Shown: piece after piece, positions 56,179-64,000 of the stretch | How the letters are laid out: each line of letters starts with the position of its first letter | Numbering within the stretch: position 1 is the first letter of the stretch | Source of the DNA: Bursaphelenchus xylophilus | Lineage: Eukaryota; Nematoda; Chromadorea; Rhabditida; Aphelenchoididae | Assembly: GCA_904066235.2 (NCBI GenBank) | Contig: CAJFCV020000005.1 | Coordinates: 372,001-436,000, forward strand | Direction: 5' to 3' | DNA: 64,000 nt | The notes under the pieces: generated by a model | The model's input: only the letters and a program-made list of their open reading frames with translations | Database searches by the model: none | Told to the model about the DNA's origin: nothing | Program-made: the position numbers and the translations under genes

Positions 56179-56695
56179 TAAATGCACACATTTTCTCTTG
56201 ACCACATTAATCCTTTCATAACATTTGAGCAAGTTAAAACGACTTCGTTACTCTGAAAAACCCTGGAAATAACACGTATCCACTAAAACACCATATAAAC
56301 ACATTGTAATTTTACTACTTGGTACTCACACTTAATGTTACTACTGTTTGGTAACATTACCACTCTTCGACCTTAAAGTTGTTGCCATTTTTTGGGGGAA
56401 ATCGCGTGAGCAGACTGTTGATTTGCAAAATATCAACGGGTGTAATTTGGGAAGTCCAAATTTTTACGTTTTTTTAGTGTAAAATGTTGCAGGGAACGCT
56501 CAAGCTACTATATATCAAACAGATCAAACTTTGTTTAGTTGACAATTTAGGCGTCGCAAAGGGAATTTTTTTAAAAGATTTAGTTATTGATTTCAAGGGA
56601 AGGTGCTTGAATTGCAGCTCTCGGATTTTTAAGGGCCAGTACACGCCAGCGTAGTTGAAGCTATTTCTTTTCTAAATAGACTAGTAGCTATATAC
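56179..56695. other. Non-coding sequence
   Basis: Nothing recognised. Confidence 0.4.
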
Positions 56696-56698
56696 TAA

Positions 56699-57147
56699 CA
56701 GGGGAAGTACTCCAAGTGCGACGCTCAGATTTTCTTTGAATTTTGCACACACGTCGGGTATGGACTAAATATCAATTCCTGAAAGTTTTAGCTCGCGTTT
56801 TGCGGGCGCCGCCGAGATATCGAACGGTTTATGCCGCCGAGAGAGGACGCTAAACGTGGAGAGCGGTCGGAGAGAAAAGCGCTTTTTGGCCATAACTTTG
56901 CTAGTTTCGTGCGGAAAAAATTTACTTTTTATGGATATATTACCTTTTACGGTAGAAATAGGCATGAAACTTTTCGTGCCGAAATTCGGCAAAAAGTCCT
57001 AAATTTTCGCCGACTTTTGATCTAAAAATCTCGGTTGTTTCTGCAAAGCGCGAGCTAGGATTCTCGCACATATCTTAGAAAAAATTGTTCTAAATTTGTG
57101 CCAAGTTTTATCAAAATCTGAGCGTCGCACTTGGGGTACTTCCCCTG
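56699..57147 (-). mobile_element. R1 element, complete
   Basis: 449 bp, reverse orientation, with TAA at 56696-56698 and 57148-57150. Confidence 0.95.
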
Positions 57148-57459
57148 TAAGTTCTTACTAGTTCCTTGTAGAATGTCACAATTCTGACGGAGAGCACCAT
57201 GTTTCAAAAAAACTAGCTTTCTCAAAATTGAAAAATTTATCGAATATCCCGTCTATTCAAAAAAAAATTTCGGGCTCAAAATCTAACGAAAATCTGAATG
57301 TCGCAATTCCGACACTTCCTTCTCCCGTTTATTTCATTTTCCTCGCAAAAAGAGAAGTGTTCGAAATTCAGCGGGCATTTAGCGATTCCGCATTTAGTCT
57401 GCGCTGGAATTTCATTGAATCGGTAATCAAATATCCGTGAAACACCGAATTCTTTGGAC
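57148..57459. other. Non-coding sequence
   Basis: Nothing recognised. Confidence 0.4.
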
Positions 57460-58014
57460 TTTTTGTATGCGCGCGCGGAACACGTTGGAGGTGAGGGGAT
57501 GGGCGGCGGATAAAAGAACGTTGAGGTGGTTGTGTAACAAAAGGAAGTCAGAATGCGGACGAAGGGTGTGAATCGTGGTTTCGAATTCGTCTAGTGTCGG
57601 TCTATTTTGTTTATTTTTGGACGCTGTAGTCTAAGCGACTTCTTATGGCTGTAGAAAAGGAATTCCTGGGCCAGTTGAATGAGACCCTTCGGTTCCTCGT
57701 CTACACGATCAGACACCGGGTCTCCTAACACGCTATCCTCGACAAGCTCTGCCAATACTCCAACAAATACCAGTGACCTCTTTATTCCTCCAAACACAAT
57801 ACACAAGCAGACCAACCCTTAGATTCCAATCGTCCGCACGCGCGGACGGCCAACCGCTCGCTCAGGCTGCAACTTCCAAAACTATTCTCCTTCCCTTCCA
57901 AATCCATGTCTCGGCTGATTGCGGTGTCCGTTCGGGTTTCGTGTCGGGACGCAGCGACCGGTTGAATGCTGTTGCGGCGGCTGTGGCCTCACTGTTGTCA
58001 ATTTTGTTGTAATA
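57460..58014. other. GC-richer stretch of unknown nature
   Basis: About 57640-57970 is clearly richer in GC than the surroundings and partly open on both strands (plus from 57773, minus from 57815). No splice-bounded exon, domain or TIR stands out. It may be a remnant of a retroelement leader or a decayed exon. Confidence 0.35.
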
Positions 58015-58742
58015 GGTGGGCCAAAAGTCTTGACATGTTTTCACACTGTGAAGCCGCATGCAATAGGCATTGCTATGAGGTTTTGCGCAAAAAAAAATTC
58101 AAAATTCGACTGGTACAAAACTAGAGAACCCAAACAAAAGTCATTGAAGGTGGGCTCGTCATGGAATTTTGAATTTTTGGAAGAATTTCTAGGTTGATAA
58201 TGATAAAAATTTTACAAAATTATTCTGCGGTTTTCAGACAAGATTTGTTTGCCGCGTCTCGACTTTTCGGGTCAACAAAAAATCGATCGATACGGAGCGC
58301 AGGGCAGATGGATACCCAGAAAAGGGCTAAGGAAGTCCCTACGAGCCTGGCAAGGCCGTTGAACGGTCGGCGGGCGTTCGGCAAAGGCTCCGCGGACGCT
58401 GGCGAGGACTGGCAATCTGTCCACCTCTTCAAATTTGAGCTATTTCTAACGTTATTTTCCTTTGCCCTAGGTTACTGTACCATGTACAATACCAAAATTT
58501 GCGGCATAAAAAATGAAGATCCGTAACTTTTATCTAGATATTATTGATGTGGGTACACATAAAATGCCTCAAAATAGGTGACAAAGACCCGAGCAATCTT
58601 ATTATTTCTATTAATTAAGCCTTCTCCTAGCCTCCCCATGCATACAACGACGAGCCGACGCGATCCAGTAGTATCGTTGACCCGAGCTGTCATTGACCCG
58701 AAAAGTCGTAGCGCCAACATGTCAAGACTTTTTCGGCCCGCT
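58015..58742 (+). mobile_element. R3-family element, complete, 728 bp
   Basis: TA-flanked. Left end GGTGGGCCAAAAGTCTTGAC then ATGTTTTCACACTGTG; right end AACATGTCAAGACTTTTTCG then GCCCGCT. The interior has no transposase. Ends and TA target resemble a Tc1/mariner-type MITE. Confidence 0.85.
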
Positions 58743-59652
58743 TAGTACTAACTTTTTCTAGTGAAATCGTCATTTCAGGCCGCAAAACTTCTTAAATCCT
58801 CTAAAAATAAGATTTTGTTTCATTTGGCGCCATTGTTTCGCGCCAAAACAAACATCGAACCCGAAGGAACTTTATACCCACGAGGCCGGCGTTTTATCTG
58901 CCTTTTAGGCCGCATTTCTCAGTCATCGCCGGAAAAAAAGAATGCCCAAATCTCGGAAAAATCTCGTCTTGGACCTTATGTTTTGAAGTGCAGTCACAAA
59001 ATACATTTTTTCACCTTCCGAAACACCTCAGCTCCATCGCTTCCTGCATAACAACACTTATTTCTCCACCCATCGAACACCCTCCTCTTCCCACGGCAAT
59101 CACTGTTTCCGGGCAGTTATTGCCGTAAGAGTGCATTATGCATAATTGTAGGTGTGTAATCAAAAATTTCCGTCGGGATGAAAAATTCATGGGCCTTTCC
59201 GCATACATCCGTCTCGGCGAACCATCGCATTCGCAGGATCCGTGAATTCGGCCCTTCTCCAAATCCTGAATCCCTAATATTTTCATGTTTTTGACAAATT
59301 TCAGAACTCTGTATTTTTGTCGATATTACGTTTGACACTTATACTTTGAGCCGCCGTCTGCCCACATACGAAGTTTGCACGCGATTGTTGTAATTTTCGT
59401 GCGAAATTAATTGGTCTCGATTGTTTATAGTGAACGGGGATGACCTGAGACGGCAACGCAAGTGGTTAGAAGTAATTTGAAGCCGAAAATTGGGCATTTT
59501 TGGCCAGAGCACCTACATAGTCACAACAAAAAAACATCTACTTTATGCCATTCACATCCCGCAAACACAACGACACTTCCGCAAGTCATTGAAAATTCCG
59601 AAATTAGAACACCTGGCGCAGCGGGAGGGCCCAAGTCGTCTCGGGCGGCACG
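58743..59652. other. Sequence upstream of the Ser/Pro-rich gene
   Basis: AT-rich, with no recognised repeat. It may hold the promoter or an upstream intron of the gene starting at 59653. Confidence 0.4.
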
Positions 59653-60633
59653 ATGACCTTAGTCCCCACCGTCCTGCAAACCCCCAACTCGCCGTTGTAT
59701 CGGCGGCGCCGGCGACAGAGCACGTTCAGCTACGGGAAACCCGACCGACCCGCCACCCCGCCCATTCCGACGCTGACGCTTCAGCGCGGGCGGACCCAGT
59801 CCAGTGCGGCGTCGGCGGCGGCGGCGGGCGGGGCGGTCCGGGTCGTGTGGGACAAGTCGGGCACGTGCACGGTGCGCGCCCTGCCCAACGGGTCGGTGGC
59901 CAATTGCGTGAGCACGAACACGGCGGCGACAGGCATGACGCTGGGCTCGCTGCCCGCAGAGGCGGGCCAAACCCAGGACGCGCGCTCCGCTGGTCATACG
60001 AGCGCGATTGCCAATAACTCTACCACCGTGGCGGCGTTCAATCCTCCAGTGTTTCAACGCAAAACAACACTACCTACGGGTGGCCTGCCACTGTCGACTA
60101 TTTCCACGAGCTTTAGTGGCTCGATTGCACCGAATTGCTCCATACCGAGCGGTCCGTCCAACTTCCCGGTGATCGCTCAAGGCTACAGCAACACCTCAAC
60201 CCAGGTCCTCGGATTTCCCGGTCTTTCGTCGGCCAGTCCCAGCTTCAACGCATTAAACCAATGCACATGTAATGCGATGACCGCCTACTCATCCTACTCC
60301 ACGCTCACGACGCCCAATCCGGCTAAGCCGCATCTGGTCGACCCCACCATGTACCCGTCGCGTGCTCCGTCCGCGATGAGTGCGTTGGCGGGCGGGGCGC
60401 GCTCAGTGCATCCGGCCACCACGCCGCCACCATGCCCACTGCATTCGGAGCCCCAGAGGCGTTTCAGCATGTCCGCGCAACAGTTGGGGCAGAGCCGGTT
60501 CCGGCACAAAATCGGCTCCTATTGGCGCAGCTTCGAACTGTACACGGACATACCGAAGGCGGAGATGACGCGCACTTCGTCCATGATTCGGAAGCGATTG
60601 GCAATGCTGGAGAGTTTCGACGCGATAAAAGGT
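59653..60633 (+). CDS. Ser/Pro/Ala-rich protein, large exon
   Basis: A strongly GC-rich 981-nt open block beginning at ATG 59653 (MTLVPTVLQTPNSPLYRRRR) and ending in phase 1 at GCGATAAAAG before GTTAAG. An in-frame TAG lies about 12 codons upstream, though a weak acceptor (GCGCAG) between the two leaves open that the exon starts slightly earlier. It is low-complexity for ~270 residues, with a basic RRRRRQS patch at 19-25, then a more ordered C-terminal part (FRHKIGSYWRSFELYTDIPK, MIRKRLAMLESFDAIK). The exon would join the block at 62270 in phase. I do not recognise the family. The composition suggests a regulatory or scaffold region, which is inference. Confidence 0.75.
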
Positions 60634-60683
60634 TAAGAGGGCTCTTTGCACTGTCCAATTTTTAGGGAATATTCTGTCTTTTT

Positions 60684-60974
60684 CTCAGACTGTTTGGAAA
60701 ATAATGCGGATTTGTTGCAGCAAAGGTTCGCCTGGCCGCAATAGCGCATCAAATCCCCATCTGCGGCAAACCGTTGCAAAACGATGATGGGCGATTTAAA
60801 GGCGCAAAAAATCCACATTATTTTCCCGACAAACTGATATCAGTCTGTCGGGAAAATAATGAGCACAATGTCGCTGCCTCACTCACATTGTAGCAGTGAA
60901 AAAAATTCAATTTTGTCGCGACACAAGTTTATTTTCGATGCGACAATGACCACATTATTTTCCCGGCGGGCTGA
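60684..60974. mobile_element. Two R2 elements back to back, in the intron
   Basis: The first (60684-60837) is the GCGGATTTGTTGC/AAATCCACATT subtype. The second (60838-60974) is the GAGCACAATGTCGCTG subtype. They meet at CTGATATCAG, as at 55.37 kb. Confidence 0.9.
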
Positions 60975-61548
60975 TAATTTTCTATGATGCTATATTCATA
61001 GTCCTAAATTTCGGATAACCACGCCACTCCGGCCTGCCAACAACATCATTCCAAGTTTTTGATTCTTTATTTTTTTCCTTGACCCCCTGGCCGTTGGCCT
61101 TTGTTCTGCGATTAATTTAGCCTTCTCTAATCCCCGGAGGGAGCTTATAACTTGTAATATTGGTAACTCTCTAATGCGACCTGCTTCCGGCGCTGAGAAC
61201 GGAGTTGTTTTGCATGCGCTAACGGGTCAATAGGGAGGTAATTTACGGCCCAACAATAAGTGGGACTTTTTGGGCAATTAGTAGGACTTGTTTGAGCGGC
61301 GACCCCAACAGACTCATAAAACTGTAATACGCAGATATAGTTCGATTCATGCAAAAATTTAACGGTTTTTTTTTATCTTTTAAGAATCTTCAGAAATTGC
61401 TGAGTAAACAAGCTGTTGAATAGCCGTTTTTTTTTTTGGCTCTTAACACGGTTAATTTGGCAGTTTCTCGAGAATCCCGTTAATTTTAGCCTGATAACCA
61501 AAAAAAATATTTTTCTTTCGACCACTGTGGCCTGGATTTTTTGTTCTG
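60975..61548. other. Intronic sequence of the Ser/Pro-rich gene
   Basis: No repeat or exon is recognised. Confidence 0.4.
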
Positions 61549-62018
61549 GAGGGTAAAAAATTCTTGACATGTTTTCGCACAGTGCGGTGGGCGTTGCGAA
61601 GTGGCTTAACGCGACAAACCATCTGCACGGTGCGAATGAAAAACGCACTGTGCAGTTTCGACATAAGCTTTGATCGCGTTTTCCAAAAGCATTCATTTTG
61701 CACTGTGCATGGTCGGCGTGCACCGTGTATTGCACACATTGCGACAAGTTTTTCGGGCGATGGCGCACTGTGCAAACATTTTTGACATGTCTGCACAGTG
61801 CGCCGTCGTGCAAACAACTTGTCGCGCCGCGACAAGCAAAATTCACGGTGCACTGCGACTCCGCACACTGCAAAAAGATTGTTTTGAAAAAGGTAAACAA
61901 CGCACAGTGCGCTCTTCTTTCGCACCCCGCCAAATCTTTATCGCGCGACACCTTGTCGCAACACCGAATTCATGCGCCCGCACGGTGCAAAAACAGGTCA
62001 AGAGTTTTTGGCCCGTCC
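61549..62018. mobile_element. R3-end element with a dense GCAC(N)GTGC array
   Basis: Ends GGGTAAAAAATTCTTGACAT then GTTTTCGCACAGTGC, and GCACGGTGCAAAAACAGGTC then AAGAGTTTTTGGCCCGTCC are inverted and match the R3 end at 58015. Between them are 9-11 palindromes of the form GCACAGTGC, GCACGGTGC or GCACCGTG in about 430 bp. Confidence 0.75.
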
Positions 62019-62269
62019 GGTTCTTACGCCAGCAAACTCATGATGCAAAAATAGTCGAAAAAAAAATCGGAAGTCCTAAACTCGACCAATTTTTTATTTG
62101 ATTCTTTTCCGGAGATTTATTGGACACGCAAATTGGCCAAATTCGCAAAATGCCCTGAGGGTAAATAGAAAAAATTCAAAGAACAGACTTGTCATGTCTG
62201 AATTTCTGGAAAATGGGAAAAAATAGCAAAAAAATTTTTTTAACGACGCTAATATCCGCCTTTTTGCAG

Positions 62270-62396
62270 AGGAAAAGTCCAATGGCGATGTGCGCTTCGA
62301 TGTGAGCGATGCGGACGGAAACCCGCACAAGAGGTCCGCCGCGCAGACAAAGAGCATCCGTCGGAGACAGAGTGGCTACGGTATCACCATCACAAG
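62270..62396 (+). CDS. Second exon of the Ser/Pro-rich gene
   Basis: A GC-rich block between TTTTTGCAG and GTGGGT. It takes one base from the previous exon (G plus AG makes Glu) and reads EKSNGDVRFDVSDADGNPHK, then RSAAQTKSIRRRQSGYGITI, ending in phase 2 at AG. The strong acceptor, matching phase and composition make it convincing. The RRRQS motif is a plausible basophilic-kinase site by sequence only. Confidence 0.7.
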
Positions 62397-64000
62397 GTGG
62401 GTTTGCAAATTTTTTTTCCCGAAATCTTTCTTTAGTAGCAGTAAAAATGTACAGTGTAAAGTTATTGAAAGATGTAAAAAGTAATTGTAAAAGTAAAAAG
62501 TTTAAAGGGCAAGTTACTTCCGTGCTTGCAAAATTTGAGTTTTGTAGTGCAAACGACCATTGATGACGTAGGAATTTTTTTATTTTGCGGTTTACCGTCA
62601 AAGGTAGGGCGCAAGCTGCCAAACAAAAGGTGTGTAAAAAAGAAGGATTAACGCACAAAAAAATGTCTTTGGGACCAGTTGCACAAGTTTTAAGTGTTAA
62701 AATGTCATTTTGCCCAAAAATTGATTGAAATCCATGATTTTCCGCTAACACCTGGGCGCAGACTACCAACTCAAAAATAAACAGGAATTATATCTCAAAG
62801 GTCAAATTAAAATTTTTAAGTATGTTTTTATGTCTAGCATTTATAATTTGATCATCTTGCACCTGTTTGAACCTAATTTTACGTCAAACCTAGGGCGCAG
62901 TTCGCCAATCTAAAAAATCCGCCATTTAGCCTGAAACTCATTTCAAAGTAATCAGAAACGACAAAGAAGATGAAATACATGTCTCTTGACACTACCACAT
63001 CAAAAAAATTTGCAATTTTTTAATTTTCTTTGTGAAGAACAACTTTTTTTTCCTTCTAATGTTCTTTGATGCGCCCAATTCAAGTATTCATGAAGCGACT
63101 TGTTAATCTTATTTATGAAAAAAGTACAGCCAAGAAAGGAAATTTATTTTCGCAAAAATTAGAGGCTAACTTTCCGAAGCAGGTGCGAATTATTTTTAGT
63201 TTAGGGATTTTTTGTTTTTTTAGGATTTCGAGTTTGCTTACTTTTTGTTTTTTGAAAGTAATCTTTGTCTGGCTGGAAGATAATTTGAGTTAAAGGGGAT
63301 ATTTAGGATATTTAGAACCCTTTGGTGGTTTCGGTTTTATCTCTTGAGATTTAATTTGCTCGAAAAAAGTTTTTTTTTGGCTTGAAATGAGCCAAATAGA
63401 ATTTAGGGTCGAGTTTGAGAGTTGACTCGTTTTTGAGTCGTATCTGGGGGTTGGATAAAAAGTGCGGGGGTTTTTAGAGACTAGAAGGAGCATGGGATCT
63501 AAATATATCGTTTTTTTACTCAGAAACTTTTGACTGAAAATCACAAAATAATTTTTTTTAAGTTTGTCATTATCAACCCAGAAATTCCTCTAAAAATTTA
63601 AAATTCCATGACGAACCCGCATTCAGTGTAGACCCTTGTTTTTCCTCTGCAAAACAAATCAAATTCTCATCAATTACCCGCAATGATTTATTTATCATAC
63701 CGAGATATCATAAAACTTTAATGAAAACGTCGAATTTCTCAAGTGACGATTACTCTTTATCTCTTATGTAATCAAATTATTCAAATTCCATTATTTTCCG
63801 GGAAATTCAAAAAATTTGTGAAATTTTTCAATTTTCGCCGAAGCCAGGTGATTTTGAAGGGATGGCTTTGTGGGCTTAACATCTGGCCAGGAAAGCGTTC
63901 TAATGAAACATGTCTGGAGGGTGGGAGGCACACGTAATTGGGGATTAGGGACAATAGGGAGGGCATAAATTGGCCAATGCTTTTGAATTTTATCATGTCG
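62397..64000. other. AT-rich sequence, probably intronic
   Basis: A possible short exon ends at CCGAAGCAG before GTGCGA (about 63183), reading LIYEKSTAKKGNLFSQKLEA, but no good acceptor precedes it. No repeats are recognised. Confidence 0.4.

Noticed and set aside
33344..57025. Recurrent ~65-residue frames beginning MPPREHAKRGERSERK at 33344-33538, 47552-47746, 52427-52630 and 56831-57025
   Set aside because: They are the same antisense frame of the R1 repeat. They vary in length with indels, have no splice context and track the element rather than a conserved protein.
59490..60057. Long alternative frames on both strands over the Ser/Pro-rich exon
   Set aside because: High GC leaves several frames open. 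Only the frame from 59653 continues to a splice donor in phase with the next exon.
61373..61951. 192- and 157-residue Cys/His-rich minus-strand frames
   Set aside because: They are translations of the GCAC(N)GTGC palindrome array and its flanks, with no splice-bounded structure.

Overview
This window looks like intergenic and intronic DNA from a nematode, probably Caenorhabditis or a close rhabditid. That placement is an inference. It rests on AT-rich non-coding DNA, short introns with GTAAGT-type donors and TTTTCAG or TTTTTAG acceptors, a divergent innexin gene, an env-bearing BEL/Pao retrotransposon, mariner elements and very dense MITE content. No prokaryotic features, rRNA genes or CRISPR arrays are seen.

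Layout. At 0.2-3.4 kb are two compact spliced genes, head to head: a Ulp/SENP-type cysteine protease (minus strand, 3 exons, full catalytic tetrad) and a divergent innexin (plus strand, 7 exons, the two-cysteines-per-loop pattern). The innexin end runs into a 183-bp tandem array (3.35-3.97 kb) that carries decayed copies of exon-like sequence from the minus strand. From about 4.3 to 24.8 kb the sequence is mostly repeats, with a few GC-richer, splice-bounded exon candidates on the plus strand (10.8, 21.9 and 22.1 kb). At 24.87-32.53 kb lies a complete and apparently very young BEL/Pao element: two 278-bp LTRs that read as identical, a 5-bp target duplication, and one uninterrupted 2350-codon gag-pol-env ORF whose stop codon sits inside the 3' LTR. 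From 33 to 59 kb more nested repeats alternate with isolated plus-strand exon candidates (40.1 and 46.7 kb). At 59.65-62.40 kb a 981-bp GC-rich exon joins in phase to a 127-bp exon of a Ser/Pro/Ala-rich protein that I do not recognise.

Repeat families (names are mine). R1 is a ~450-bp element starting CAGGGGAAGTAC and ending in its complement, with 3-bp TAA/TTA target duplications; it has at least 13 near-complete copies plus fragments and is probably a PIF/Harbinger-type MITE. R2 is a ~110-155-bp element with CTGTCGGGAAAATAAT ends. R3 elements share GGGCCAAAAGTCTTGACATG ends and have TA duplications; one carries an array of GCAC(N)GTGC palindromes. R4 is a fold-back element with TGATCCAGTGGC ends. 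R5 is a GCCCGCAAAGTGG-containing dispersed repeat. R6 is a 207-bp unit found twice, both times fused to R1. There are also a deleted mariner, a palindromic mariner derivative made from two transposase 5' ends, and several single-copy TIR elements. Several nestings can be read directly (R1 in R1, R1 in R3, R1+R6 in R2) and give relative ages.

The exon candidates at 10.8, 21.9, 22.1, 40.1, 46.7, 59.7 and 62.3 kb are all on the plus strand. Those at 21.9, 22.1 and 40.1 kb are mutually phase-compatible. They may belong to one or two long genes with transposon-inflated introns; if so, the BEL element sits in an intron. Transcript data would be needed to confirm this.
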